Shown one piece after another: positions 1-10,930 of a stretch of 64,000 nucleotides of DNA (positions within the stretch are counted from its first letter, which is position 1; each line of letters begins with the position of its first letter). The stretch comes from Petrosia ficiformis. Lineage: Eukaryota; Porifera; Demospongiae; Haplosclerida; Petrosiidae. Below the pieces are notes generated by a model. It had not been told where the DNA came from. It did not search any database and saw nothing but the letters and a program-made list of their open reading frames with translations. The stretch spans positions 2,761,930-2,825,929 of the forward strand of contig OX345649.1 in NCBI GenBank assembly GCA_947044365.1, read 5' to 3'. The position numbers and the translations under genes are program-made.

Positions 1-288
1 AATTATTCCGAAATAACCGATACTGATACTAGACATAATGGATGATAAGTACAGATACGGATTCTGTTCCTATTATCAGTGCATCACTAATCTACAAGAG
101 CTAGCTACCAATTCTTTCCTTTGTTTCACAGAAACATTGTGACAACTGTAGAGGACTAGTGGTTGTTCATTTTCTAGAAGTTGTATATATTGACAATGAG
201 TATCATATGATAGTAACAGATAATTAGACCAATTCAATCAAATGCATGGTTATTTCTCAGTCTTATTTCTGTCATTGTGGGCCCCTGG

Positions 289-708
289 CAGGGGGTGTTT
301 GTAAAACCTGGACTCTGAACTGGACTGGACTGGACTAGACTCGGATCAACTATAATATTCGCCACCTCATTAATTATGCATGGTAGGTGTGGCAGGTGGC
401 TCACCGGATTCGCGCATCCAACTTCTCTATTGTACTGATGGGGACCCTACCGATAGAAAGCTAACCCTAGGATGTACGACCAAGGGACCCTATTTCCTGG
501 GTTTTACATTTCTCCTCGACCTATTTCCTGGGTTTTACGTTAAACGGGTTAGTACAAACACCAGATATTCATCGCTTGATATAATTATTATTTCATCATC
601 CACCATCGTGGTACAGCCGATTCACGTGGTTTTAGTTAATTAATTGACAGTTACCAGTCCAGTCCAGTCCAGTCCAGTCCAGAGTCCAGGTTTTACAAAC
701 ACCCCCTG
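289..708. mobile_element. Non-autonomous inverted-repeat element (hAT-like MITE)
   Basis: The ends are inverted repeats starting CAGGGGGTGTTTGTAAAACC at the left and mirrored at the right, each followed inward by runs of the pentamer TGGAC/GTCCA. The interior repeats a short segment around TTTCCTGGGTTTTAC twice (about 494-537). CAGGG termini fit the hAT superfamily, but the flanking 8-mers do not match, so no target-site duplication supports the assignment. It lies in an intron of the START gene. An open frame inside (380-643) shows no recognisable domain and is not called. Confidence 0.65.
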
Positions 709-962
709 GCAGTTTATGTGCACAATGTGTGTAGGACAGAAAAAAATTGTCCAGTGTACACATCTGCTTTTCTGCATATTTGCAGCACAAATATCCTCCT
801 ACTTATATCTGGATGTGTAGTGTGCTAAAATGTGGCCACAAGATATGAGCAGCATTCAAAGCATCATTTTGTAAGGGTTGTAGTTAAATTCTATGTGCAT
901 GATAACTCTGTTACCAATGCCTTCTAGTTGCAATGTATATAAATGTAATTTACATTTTCTAG

Positions 963-1822
963 AGGTGAGAATGGACCGTGTGGATATGTTGTAATTCCAG
1001 TTGATTCTCAAAGCAGTTTATTTTTATGGCTGCTAGATACAGATATCAAAGTAAGGGTGTGTGTGCGTGTGTGTGTGCAAAATAACTTAAGTTCAGAAGC
1101 CTTACAAATGAAAGGGCCACCTTGTGTGTAAACTCAGTACCAGTAAAGTAGTAGATTTAATTAGTTATGCCTAGTATTCATACTGTGAACTGAATAGTTA
1201 TCATATGTATATTTTAGCAATCAATAAATCTTGTTTCTAAAGTATGATGTGTGGGTGAAACTCGTCAAGCACATTTTAATTCACCAACATATCGCTTAAA
1301 GCACTTTCATGCACTATGGAAATGAAATCACTGAGGTGTGATCTTGACATGTATACAGCTGTTGCTTGTCTTGACCACAGCTCTAGTGCTGTAGTTTCCA
1401 TAGTGCACTTGAAATGGTGTTTCATGGAACTGCATATTACTAGAATAATTTGGTATGTTTTGTTCAATTACAGGACTAGATTCAAATGCGTTCTATGGCA
1501 TTATGTTTTAGTATACCTACATGTACAAGTAGTACACAGTGAATTATTATTACTATGACAACGTCAGGACTAAGAAAGAAAAGACAATTGTAGTCTATAG
1601 ATGTGACACCATGGCTTCTTGGTCCTTTGATATCATGTTGCATTATCAGTTACAACTCAAAGTTCTGAATATACTATTTCTTTGTTGTTTGCATGTATAT
1701 AATTATTTGTCTCAAACTCTTTATAGGGATGGGTACCGCAGAGTATTGTTGATCAAACAATGACTAGTACACTCATGACTGCAAACACAAACCTCAGAAT
1801 GTATCTTAGATCTGCTAATTGA
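963..1822 (+). CDS. StAR-related lipid transfer (START) protein, C-terminal part; gene begins upstream of window
   Basis: Two exons are visible, 963-1050 and 1727-1822 (TGA). The first begins in phase 2 after an AG acceptor and encodes GENGPCGYVVIP followed by WLLDTDIK. The second encodes GWVPQSIVDQTM and ends RSAN-stop. These are the C-terminal beta strands and start of the last helix of a START domain, where StAR/STARD3 proteins read GENGP..., WLL.IDLKGWLPK.I. The product should bind a sterol or other lipid in a hydrophobic tunnel. The exon boundaries and phases match exons 7 and 8 of the complete paralogue immediately downstream, so this is the end of a tandem duplicate. Earlier exons are not present in positions 1-962, which look intronic. 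No clear AATAAA follows the stop. Whether the full gene is intact cannot be judged here. Confidence 0.85.
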
Positions 1823-1973
1823 TCCTTATCTTTGTATTACACTCATCACATACATTAGACACAGAAATTCATCATTGTATATGTTATTTACATTTAGAGT
1901 GAGTTTTGTTATTAGTTAATTTATAGTTCAATATTCTATATTGGTACCGGGTGGGCGTGGCACGGGAATCGAT
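1823..1973. promoter_or_regulatory. Short intergenic gap between the two START genes, probable promoter region
   Basis: Only about 150 bp separate the stop of the upstream START gene from the proposed start codon of the next. It is AT-rich with a single GC-rich patch, GGGTGGGCGTGGC, at about 1950-1962, some 12-25 bases before the ATG. The same G/C-rich core (ccacgccca in reverse) also occurs inside dispersed repeats of this window, so its regulatory role is only inferred. No TATA box is clear. Confidence 0.3.
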
Positions 1974-4900
1974 ATGGAATTACTGTCTGGTGCTTCTGAA
2001 GTAGATCCAGATTATCAACAGGTAAGATACAATACCAGTATATACCTATTCTGACATCAGTTATCGATTGTATAATTATAATGGTACAAAAGTGGTATAG
2101 TACTGATTCAGTAAAGCGTCAGTGAACTAGGTGATTCAAGGTTATAGACCATGAAAACTTAATAAAAAGTATAATAATTATACTACAACTGATGTGCTTA
2201 TATTATATATATACAGTAAAGTTTCCCTAGCAAAACTTAAATTTCGACTGCATATAGAATATCAATCAGTATACTCAAGACTATACTATCTATGGTATAT
2301 ATATATTTCATCTATATTTTCCTATTCACTACAAATATAATTATACTGTTTATGATGTAAGTACCAGCCCAATGAGCTGGTTTGCTCAGTAATTGTGAAT
2401 ATAATTGGAGTCTTAAGACAGTAATTATTGTGTTGTGTATCATCTTTCTTTACAGGATAAGTTGTATAAACAACAAGGAAATGAGGCTTTAGAGAGCATG
2501 ACAATTTTGATGAACTCAAATGATGGATGGGTTTTAAAAAAGAGTCAAGTGAGTAGAAGAATATGTATACAGAAACACATAATTATCTTAATCCATAACG
2601 TATTATTGGTGTGACTACAGTACTGGGCATTCTCTCTTGAAGTCCCAATGACGTTGATCCTTGGTTTTAGGGTTTATCAACTGTGGTGTGGGGTTACATT
2701 TATTCAGTATCCAACCCACCTTCCAGCTCAACAAAGCCAATCCCATTATCGTTTTGGTTATTATATCAATCCAGTGATGGTGTACTTTTGTGTGATTGAC
2801 CAAATTAGTTCTTGATAAGTATAGTCATAGTTAGCAGGACTACAAGAGACTTGTCTCATTTACAGGCCCATATACATGGCAGCCTTTTATAATTTTTGAT
2901 TGATGGCTTGAATTTAGTGTATAGGATTTTACTATATTCCAATAAACTGATAGATGGCACTGTTCTGGTATTGCTGATTTGCTAATGAGAATGAGCATTT
3001 TCTGAAACATTATCAAAAAAGATTTTAATGATAATATAATAATAATAATAAATAATATTATTATAGTACACGTAATGCAGTATTGGTTACATCACTCAAA
3101 CTAAACTACCGATACTAAAAATAATTCAATTACCATTTCGATTATTGTAGCATCACTATATAATCGTCATTGTGGATGTTTCATTTTTTGTTCTCCCTTT
3201 TACTATGTACACAAAACTATAAACAAACTGAATAGAATTAATGATAGTATGTAAGTAGGTAGGTATAGCAGAAATTTATTCAAGGTAGATATAATCTCCA
3301 CAAATTCTTCAATAGAAAACAATGTATACTCAGTTGCTTATAATCAAACTCATATTATAATTTAATATATCAATTGTTTAAACAAATCAAACAAACATAT
3401 GTACAGACATTTGCAATTATTTAATGTATGTAATTTATTATAGGATGATATTAATTGCTATTGTTTTGAAGCGCAGTCAAGAAATATTTGGAAGTCAGAA
3501 GTAAGACAATCATGAAGTGATTATATTATCTTGCTCCCTGCAATTGAGGGTATTTCATAACAATGAAAGCTGCCTTCAATATCTCCAAGTGAAAATTAAT
3601 TGTCACTGATTCTGTTCATATACTTATAAATGCTACCACATTCTTGGGCCTAATTACACTTGTGGCTTAATGTCATTATTGAAACACACTATTTAATGAT
3701 TTGTTTCATTATTACAACCATTGGTTTCATTTATTGGAATCACTGACATGCAATACAAGTGTTTAAATGATTTGTTATGCAGTCATACGTCATATTGCAT
3801 TTGTATCATGTTATTGCTAATAATTGCTGTATTGTGATGTCAGCAGGACTCCATTGCATGTAAGCACTTTGATTCTGGCTACTATGTTGCTAATATTTAC
3901 TTAGAGATACATTCCTGAATTTTAAATTTCTGTTTTTATTTAGATGGTCTTGCCTGTATCAGCAGAGAAACTTTGGAAAATATTGTATCATGAAATTCAT
4001 CGATCTTGTGAATGGAACAGTACAGTTACATTTCAAGAGGTTAGAGGCAGTTAGCTGTTTCTATAACAATTTCACTTAATAGTTAAAGCACATTACATGT
4101 TTTATGTAGCACAAGGACAGGATCAATAATGGTTGGGGTTTACATAATGCATGAGCCAAAGGTAAGTGCATTATGTAAACAAGACCATTATAACCCGCCC
4201 AAGTTCTATTTTAAATCACATAATTGTGGTCAAGTGTGTTTTAAGTGATTTATTGTTTATCTCATATGCTACTGTTGTTCTTAGAGCAGTTACATTAGTA
4301 GAGGTGTGTGAAGTGTGCAATAAGTGACTTAATGCTCAATAATGTGACGTATTTTCTGTAATCTGATTGGCCATAGGTCACGTAATCAGAAATAATAATA
4401 ATAATTAAAATCTATAGACACATATGTGGCATTTACCTTTCTACTCTCTAGAGTATTACAATTTTATGCAGGTAATTCATAATGTAGACAACAGCACAGA
4501 TATAACGTACACAGTGAGTACATCATTTGGGATTATATCAGCAAGGTAATAATATATCTTGTATGTAGTATGTTATTGGGGGCACTTAAGGTGATGGACA
4601 ACAATCTATGAATATTTAATTAGGCAACTTACAAATGTAATGGTTTGAGCTTAAGGAGGCAGTGTGGTGTAGTGGTTAGAGCTTCACCCTCCTGATCGAA
4701 TGGTCAGTGGTTCAGGTTCAGCTATGGTCATGTTGTTTCAAGAGGCTCAAGATCTAACCACTACGCCACACTGCCTCCTTAAGGTCATGTTGTTTCCTGG
4801 AAAGAAAGTGTCTGTTTTTCTATGGACTTCATTCCTCATATAACACCTATATGATGGTTAATCCTAACCACCTTCTCTATCATGGATTAGCTAGACCCAA

Positions 4901-7893
4901 GCCTTGCATAATGAGGTATGACACCTCCTTGCTTAAAGGGTCCACTTTGGAATTTGTGGTCTTTCCGGTCAATTTGTAGGACTTACCACCCTGCGGATTC
5001 TGACGGCACTTTAAGTCAGGCAGTATAATAGAACTTTGGTTCCCCACAAACTAATGGACTGTGGTCTTACATACACTTGTTGTGTATATGTGGTTTAGTC
5101 ACTCCCATCAAGAAGTCCGAGTTTGATGGGCACTCTTTTAAGGAGGCAGTGTGGCGTAGTGATTAGAGCTTGAGCCTCTTGATTGAATGATCAGTGGTTC
5201 AGGTTCAGCTACAGCTACAACTACAGTCATGTTGTTGTTTATTAATGCACATATATTCATTATAATTATGAATTTATAAATAAATATGCATAGTGATATT
5301 TTACTCATTCTGAGTAATCTGTTTCATTGAGTTTAGTGCTGAATATATTGCTATTATTTTAATCTAGGGATTTTGTTTGTGTGAGGAGATGGCTATTCAC
5401 TAATGGAATTTATTATTCTGCTAATGTGTCAACTACACATGAGAGTAGACCTCCACAGAGTGATAAAGTCAGGTTAGCGATTCCTATGATTGGTTTCCAA
5501 TGTTAATATTAGTGTTGCACCTATACAGCAATTTGCCTATATGCCTGTATGCCTATTTCATAATCCATATTGCTATATGCAGATCTGATCCGATATTGTC
5601 TGTTATAGTTGTAGTTTACAACTGTTCACACATGGTACAGTGTTAATTATTTTATGGTTTGTGTGCTATACATTCAGCCCAAAGTACATTGTACATTTAC
5701 GTAGTTACAGGCCTTGGTTGCACACATCTTCAGATTGTACTTGTGCAGTTTGACAATAATGTAATCTGCAAAGCCTGAAAAATGTTGTGCAAGCTGTATA
5801 GGCAATGTATTGGCAATGCAGTTGCCTATACCGATACTCTGCCTATATCTTCAATATAGGCACCTATTCAGATCCTATACTAGTATAGGTGCAACCCTGG
5901 TTAATATCTATATATATTAATTTTATATTATATGTTTGTGTCACATATTATATTGCATACATAGTTAAGAAGGTTATGTCATTCCAGAAGACTTGAGAGC
6001 TTAGCCAATTAATTAGCATGGTACAAAAGAACATATGCAGACTACACAAGAAGAAAGCAGCTTGTGTGAAAACTGCAACTAATAATTGCCATAGCAAAAA
6101 GACATTATAAAATGAAGAAGGAATCTTTATAAAGGAACAAATAAGTATGTATAATAGGTTGTTGAGTTTCAAACACGAGGAAGTCATCAGCAATGATTTA
6201 GGTAAGAGCTTTGAAAGAGTACTTCAGCAATGAGTGATAACCATCCCAAAGCAATCATATAGGATAGGTTTTTGCAATATATCTTGTTGTATCATTGTGA
6301 ATCAGAAACTAACTATGCATTGTATATGTGTATGACTAATGTTTATCTTGTATATTTACAGAGGCGAAAATGGACCCTGTGGATATGTTGTAATACCAAT
6401 TGATTCTGAGAATGCTAAGTTTGTGTGGCTACTAGATACTCTTATCAAGGTACATAACACATGACTGCACATTTAAGTTGGTATTTCTAGTTAAACAAGG
6501 AGAAAAAGATATCCCTATGATTGCTTTGTAATGACCAAAATCAATACTGATGATTTTGCAGTATATTTTAGTATAACAATTAGTAATTACAGTTTCGACA
6601 AGCTGATCTGGCACTGGAAAGCAACTATAGGGATGGCCCTATGGTCCATGAAAATTGATTGATTTTATGCTAAATGTAGTTTTGATCAAACTACTTCATT
6701 AAGAAAAACATGATTGCTTTCCCACGGGTTCGAACTATATATATTTCTTGTGTCACATACGCGAGTATGCGTTGTATACGTAGTTAAGGAAGTTACATCA
6801 TTCCCGGGGGCTCGGTCAATTAATGGGCATGGCACGTAAAAGAACGCATGATCAAGCTCTACAGACCAGAAGAAAGAAAACTGTAGCTTTCGTAGAAACT
6901 GGAACTAATAGCTAGCTATCCTACCTGAAATATATTCTTTAAGTACTACAAGGTGTTTTAAAAGGTAAACAAAGTAGATAATCAAAATAGTAACTATAAT
7001 AGGCTGATGTGTTTCAGGCATCATAAAGTTAGCCATGATTGGGCTGAATGATGGACACCACAAAGCAGTCATAGGGATACTTTTATCTTCACTTAAACAA
7101 TCATAGGGATGTTTTTTTTCTCAATATACACTTCTTTCTTTAGTAACGCTTACAATCTACTTAATTCCTCTTTCTTTATTTGTTGAGTAGCTACTAATGA
7201 AAAACGTGAAGCCCAGAGTGATGTGACATATATTAATATAGATGAGGCTATTGCAATGCAACTTGAGCCACAATACTAGAAGTCAGTATAAAGCAATCAA
7301 TCCACAAGTCATCACTTTGAAATTGGTACCTTCTGTGATGATACCTATATATGTGGGGCAATAACAATCTTGTTTAACAAAAATATAATTCAAACTCTAT
7401 GCCACACTATCTCAGCTATTTCATATATTTATATTATTTGCTTTCAAGACACTATTTAGTGGTAAAGAAATACTAACAGTTAAACTCTAGAATTTACAAA
7501 ATTGGTATTTTTTTTGTTTCTGGTCGACTTCAAACGGGGTTCTGACAGCACAAATATACATGTATTGGCTGCCTGGTGCACGACTGAAGCATTAAGTACC
7601 ACTCATGCAGTATACAGAAGATTGTGAAGTGCTGATGGTTGTCTGGTTGTTGTAGCTCAGTGTTGAGAGCACTGTTGGCTGAAGTCAGTGGCCCTGGGTT
7701 TGATTCCCAATGACTACCAGCATTTTTTTCACTTTCCTCTTTCAGCCTCATTCATAGAATTTAACATTCATCAACATTCTATTTATAGGGATGGGTTCCC
7801 CAGAGTATTGTTGATCAAACAATGCCCAGTACAGTCATCAGTGCTAATGAAAATCTCAGAACATATATAACATCAACTGCAAGGAAGACATGA
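1974..7893 (+). CDS. StAR/STARD3-like START-domain lipid transfer protein
   Basis: Eight exons join in frame: 1974-2021, 2456-2548, 3444-3500, 3944-4039, 4472-4545, 5368-5472, 6362-6449 and 7789-7893, giving 221 aa. All introns have GT-AG ends. The protein is essentially one START domain (about 210 aa is usual) after a short N-terminus MELLSGASEVDPDYQQ. Family landmarks in order: DGWVLKK and NCYCFEAQSRNIWKSE, LPVSAEKLWKIL, RDFVCVRRW, YYSANVSTTHESRPPQ, VRGENGPCGYVVIP, WLLDTLIKGWVPQSIVDQ. These match the StAR/STARD3 branch, which carries sterols between membranes. There is no MENTAL membrane domain and no obvious mitochondrial targeting peptide, so a soluble cytosolic carrier is inferred. It is the downstream member of a tandem pair. 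The first ATG is chosen because it opens exon 1 directly upstream of a good donor; an upstream exon is not excluded. Confidence 0.88.
4649..5232. mobile_element. Foldback element with tRNA-like (SINE) arms, copy 1
   Basis: Within an intron of the START gene, a tRNA-like unit (GGCAGTGTGGTGTAGTGGTTAGAGC as A box and GTGGTTCAGGTTCAGC as B box) runs forward at about 4650-4738. A reversed partial copy follows at 4740-4782, then an internal core, then another forward copy at about 5142-5230. The core (about 4935-5010, with TGGTCTTTCCGGTC and CGGATTCTGACGGCAC) is the reverse complement of the core of the element at 26420-26975. It is non-coding. Sequence drift such as the second copy's GATTAGAGC shows it is not recent. 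Confidence 0.7.
5510..5899. mobile_element. hAT-type MITE with 8-bp target-site duplication
   Basis: Terminal inverted repeats GTTGCACCTATAC (5513-5525) and GTATAGGTGCAAC (5883-5895) bound a 390-bp non-coding element in the START gene intron. The flanking octamers are identical: GTTAATAT at 5502-5509 and again at 5900-5907. The right end finishes CCCTG, as in many hAT elements; the left CAGGG has drifted to TAGTG. The interior is rich in copies of CCTATAT/ATATAGG. No reading frame is supported. Confidence 0.85.
5945..6275. repeat. Dispersed repeat family A, diverged copy
   Basis: This intronic stretch matches, with many substitutions, the repeat at 6740-7100 on the same strand and those at 10589-10930 and 13467-13640 on the other. 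Shared landmarks are GTTAAGRAGGTTAYRTCATTCC, CAATTAATTRGCATGG and a terminal AAAGCAATCATA. It is a decayed non-autonomous element. The open frame that runs across it on the minus strand has no domain and is not called. Confidence 0.6.
6740..7110. repeat. Dispersed repeat family A, better preserved copy
   Basis: The copy carries GTTAAGGAAGTTACATCATT, GGGGGCTCGGTCAATTAATG and GGACACCACAAAGCAGTCAT near its right end. A separate terminal piece of the family (GGGATGGCCCTA, then a GGTCCAT motif) lies at about 6619-6655. The family ends look like inverted copies of CCCTATGATTGCTTT, which suggests a DNA-transposon-derived MITE. It sits in the last intron of the START gene. Confidence 0.6.
7373..7519 (-). 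pseudogene. Decayed 3' fragment of the 671-aa gene
   Basis: About 145 bp here align with the C-terminal codons and first 3' bases of the minus-strand gene at 8451-10466. Both contain ATATAATTCnnAAACTCTATGCCACA and ACTATTYAGTGGTAAAGAAAT, followed by the ATGCTAACAGTTAAACTCT region. Small deletions remove part of the coding alignment, and nothing upstream of the last roughly 45 codons is present. It lies in the same orientation as the parent, about 1 kb downstream of its stop, inside the last intron of the START gene. It is a truncated duplicate and cannot be functional as a protein gene. Confidence 0.8.
7644..7728 (+). repeat. tRNA-derived SINE-like unit
   Basis: The sequence carries a polymerase III A box (TAGCTCAGTGTTGAGAGC) and B box (GGGTTTGATTCCC) at tRNA spacing, ending GACTACCAGCA. 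The acceptor stem pairs imperfectly and the anticodon arm is distorted, so a working tRNA gene is unlikely. It is best read as a tRNA-derived SINE head or an old tRNA pseudogene in the intron just before the final START exon. Confidence 0.5.
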
Positions 7894-8450
7894 ATTCTGT
7901 GCACTGTAGTTCATATCCTTGTGGTATAATTATTTATTTTTTATAATTATAATCAATGCTTTTTTGTAATGTCAGAAGATGAAATAATTATTATTCAAGC
8001 ATATTTTATAGTACTGTTGTAAAATTTAATATATTTGATCAGATGTTGATTTTACTGACATAATTTAATGATGGTATAATTAAATACAAGATATTGTGTC
8101 ATTTTGATGATGCACATCAAAGAACCACTAGTGCAGATAAAACACCATGGTTTGAGTCATATATACCTCTGTGGTTTATTTAATGAATTTTTAAACGATC
8201 AAGTAGTTTAGATAGCGTATAAATATATGTATGAATGACATTATATATAGCAATTATTTAAAATGTTATCTTCTCTGAGATGCATATATAATTCCAAGAA
8301 TTCAGAATGGTTATTGTGGGGTGTGGAATCTTTGGTTAGAGTGTTCTTTGAATACAAAATATGTAAAAATGACATAAATTGAAAATTTGGTAAATGATCT
8401 GTTTAGCCAATCACAGACATGTTCATGTTTGTTTAACGAAAATATAATTC
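7894..8450. other. Convergent intergenic region
   Basis: This gap separates the START gene stop from the stop of the opposing 671-aa gene. It is AT-rich and without recognisable genes. A reverse-strand AATAAA (TTTATT at 8175-8180) lies about 270 bases beyond the minus-strand stop and could be that gene's polyadenylation signal. No clear signal was found for the START gene. Confidence 0.45.
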
Positions 8451-10466
8451 TCAAACTCTATGCCACATCATCTCAAACATTGATTCAGCTATTTCATTCA
8501 TTTTTGCTTTTAAGGCACTATTCAGTGGTAAAGAAATGCTAACAGTTAAACTCTGGAATTTACAAAATTGGTATTTTTCTTTCCAAATTTCATAAAGCCT
8601 ACAAAGATGATGTGGCAGCAAAGACTTGTCCTTTAAATTGAAGTCCAATCTAACAACTCTGGATAGTTCCAGAATAGCAACAAAAAGCTGAGAAAGTGAT
8701 ACACTGTCGTCTCCAGTATTTCCTAACGAACAATCAACAACTGTCAATTCATTCAAAGTTTGAACATGTGTAGCGTGATAAACTAAAGTATCTGCTAAAC
8801 TGGAAAGTTGAACTGGATTAGAGAGTTTTTGGAAATATTTTAGTGCCAATTTCCTGATATTATTAAGCAATAGAGGTCGTATGATCTCTCCTAACAGTAC
8901 ATCACTGTTGATGGTTGTATTATTTATACAGCTAAATGGGCCAACTAGTTCAACATGAGTAGCTGTTAACTTTGACAAAAGAAGAGAGATGTCATATGGA
9001 TATTTTATATTCTCTAACTTCAGTTCATTGATATGAATAGGAGATAGCTGAGATATAACATTATTAAAATCGATTGGGAATTCAATATTTTTCAATATCA
9101 AAACCATTGCTTTTGTATTTTTTAATGAAACAGCTGGCCATTTTAATGGTGAAGTTTTCTGCAATTTGCATCTAATGCCAGCAACTTCAAGTTTCTCAGA
9201 TGATGAAGATGTAAAAAATGTAATTAAAAGCTTTGTGAAAGTTACCTCGGACACTGTGATAGGTGACTCATTACTATCGATCTCTAAACTTCGAAAACTT
9301 GGCTGAGCTATAAGTGTAATTAAGACTGTCATTAAGTACTCACAGGATGGTGAATGTCCAAATGAACCTCTAATTGTCACCATTTCAAGACAGCTCTGAT
9401 TAGCAATAATTGCTGTTAAATAGTGCAAACTTTTCATTGCAGACTCTTTCAATCCTCTGATTTGTATATTCTTTAAATTAGTGTATGGTTCAAAGTTAGT
9501 AACTATTCCTTTCATCAGATGATTTTGGAATCCGTTGGCAAAAAAAGGAACTGCAAGCATAAGTTGAACTGCAGTAAATTCACTAAAGTGTGGAGACGTA
9601 TCAGGAGCAAAAATGGAAAGGTTTTCTAAGTTTCTTCTTGGATTACAGAGAATAGCTTGCAACATCTCTTGAGGATTGTGTTCTAGTGCTTTGTCACTTT
9701 TGGAAGTATTATCTTGCTTATATTCAACATGATCATCATAACAACCAAAGTTAACCTGTTTGCAACCAGAAACAAAATGTTTAACAGCATCTGATGTAGA
9801 AATGAACTCCAAAATACATTTAGAATGATAGTAATGCAATACAGTCTGTGGATGGTGATGAAATGATCGACTCAGTACATCAGCTATTGCTAGACGTTGA
9901 AATACATAGTTTTTCCATGGGTCTTCAACAGATTCTGGAAACAGACGTTTGGGATATACACGACAACATTTTGCACAAATAACGGAGAAATGAAAGCATT
10001 CAAATGTGTTTTTTGTGAAAGAAGAAAGAAGGCCACTAGAACTAGGTAAGTATGGAACACAGAGCAAGGTTTCTAATGCACTTCCGTAATGTGAGGGATC
10101 GTGACAAGTAGTTGAAGACCACAATGGTACACTGGAATCTTCATTGTAACTGTATGGTTCCAGGGCTTGATCTGTTGCTTCATCAAGAATTGCTTGCCTG
10201 TAGAAGTCTGAATCTTGTTTTTCATGCCTATTCACGTTAATCATATACGGATAGAATATAGTATACAGAGATTTCCATACTGGTGTGGTATCGATGCCAG
10301 ATGAAACAGGGGTTCTTTGCAAACGATCAAGATCTATTGCCGGTAGCCATCTTAGAAGACATTTTCGTAAGGTAAAAGGAAGTAGAGCTAACAAGTCATC
10401 AGGAAAATAATCTAGATTTGATACCAAATAAAGATAACACATCTCCTCTAGAGTGAGAACTTCCAT
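8451..10466 (-). CDS. Intronless 671-aa protein with leucine-rich-repeat-like pattern
   Basis: A single uninterrupted frame of 671 codons starts at ATG 10466. The N-terminus contains LPFTLRKCLLRWLPAIDLDRL (residues about 29-49), an amphipathic helical pattern that recalls F-box-like or other short adaptor motifs but is not diagnostic. From about residue 270 onward, leucine/isoleucine-rich strands recur (NLENLSIF, LKNIQIRGL, LEMVTIRGS, FRSLEIDS, NELKLENI, IRKLALKY, LNELTVVDC) at irregular spacing of about 25-50 residues, as in RNI-like leucine-rich repeat proteins. There is no signal peptide or membrane helix. A CXXC pair (CAKCC, about 165) is present without a recognisable zinc finger. The function is unknown; a role in protein binding is inferred. 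Lack of introns sets it apart from all neighbours and could reflect retroposition. A decayed copy of its 3' end lies at 7373-7519. Confidence 0.8.
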   Translation of the reverse strand: MEVLTLEEMCYLYLVSNLDYFPDDLLALLPFTLRKCLLRWLPAIDLDRLQRTPVSSGIDTTPVWKSLYTIFYPYMINVNRHEKQDSDFYRQAILDEATDQALEPYSYNEDSSVPLWSSTTCHDPSHYGSALETLLCVPYLPSSSGLLSSFTKNTFECFHFSVICAKCCRVYPKRLFPESVEDPWKNYVFQRLAIADVLSRSFHHHPQTVLHYYHSKCILEFISTSDAVKHFVSGCKQVNFGCYDDHVEYKQDNTSKSDKALEHNPQEMLQAILCNPRRNLENLSIFAPDTSPHFSEFTAVQLMLAVPFFANGFQNHLMKGIVTNFEPYTNLKNIQIRGLKESAMKSLHYLTAIIANQSCLEMVTIRGSFGHSPSCEYLMTVLITLIAQPSFRSLEIDSNESPITVSEVTFTKLLITFFTSSSSEKLEVAGIRCKLQKTSPLKWPAVSLKNTKAMVLILKNIEFPIDFNNVISQLSPIHINELKLENIKYPYDISLLLSKLTATHVELVGPFSCINNTTINSDVLLGEIIRPLLLNNIRKLALKYFQKLSNPVQLSSLADTLVYHATHVQTLNELTVVDCSLGNTGDDSVSLSQLFVAILELSRVVRLDFNLKDKSLLPHHLCRLYEIWKEKYQFCKFQSLTVSISLPLNSALKAKMNEIAESMFEMMWHRV

Positions 10467-10588
10467 ATTTTAAACCCCTCCCACAAATTAAAAAGATGAG
10501 AATACGAGAATGCTGTCGTAAGATGACCTCGAAATTACTGTAACTCAATAATGAGAAGTAATGAACCGAAATTTCGCACACTGTCTCA

Positions 10589-10930
10589 AACAAGATGTAT
10601 AGAGAAAAAGTATCCCGCTTTGTGGTGTCCAGCATTTAGTACTCATGGCTAACTTTATCATGCCTGAAACATATTAGCCTATTATAGTTATTATTTTGAT
10701 TATCTACTCTCTTTACCTTTTAAAGGACGTAAGTTCAGGAATATATTTCAGGTAGAATAGCTGCGCGCGTTCTTTTCGCGCCACGCCCATTAATTAATTG
10801 ACCGGTCGACCGAGCCCCCGGAATGACGTAACTTCCTTAACTACGTAGATACAACGTAGTTAAGGAAGTACGTCATTCGGATCGGGAAAGCAATCATAGG
10901 GATGAGCCTACGGGAGTACGGGCCATAAAA
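10589..10930 (-). repeat. Dispersed repeat family A, inverted copy
   Basis: The reverse complement matches the copy at 6740-7110. Landmarks are TTTGTGGTGTCCAGC, CGAGCCCCCGGAATGACGTAAC, CTTCCTTAACTACGTA, and an end with AAAGCAATCATAGGGATGAG followed by GGCCATAAAAA. Unlike the others it contains a short internal inverted repeat of GTAGTTAAGGAAG around 10835-10880. It lies about 125 bp upstream of the minus-strand gene start, so it may overlap that gene's promoter. Confidence 0.6.

Noticed and set aside
380..643. 87-codon open frame inside the first MITE
   Set aside because: It lies wholly within an inverted-repeat element, has no domain, and crosses repeated motifs.
7646..7728. Functional tRNA gene
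   Set aside because: A and B boxes are present but the acceptor and anticodon stems pair poorly, so it was kept as a SINE-like unit.
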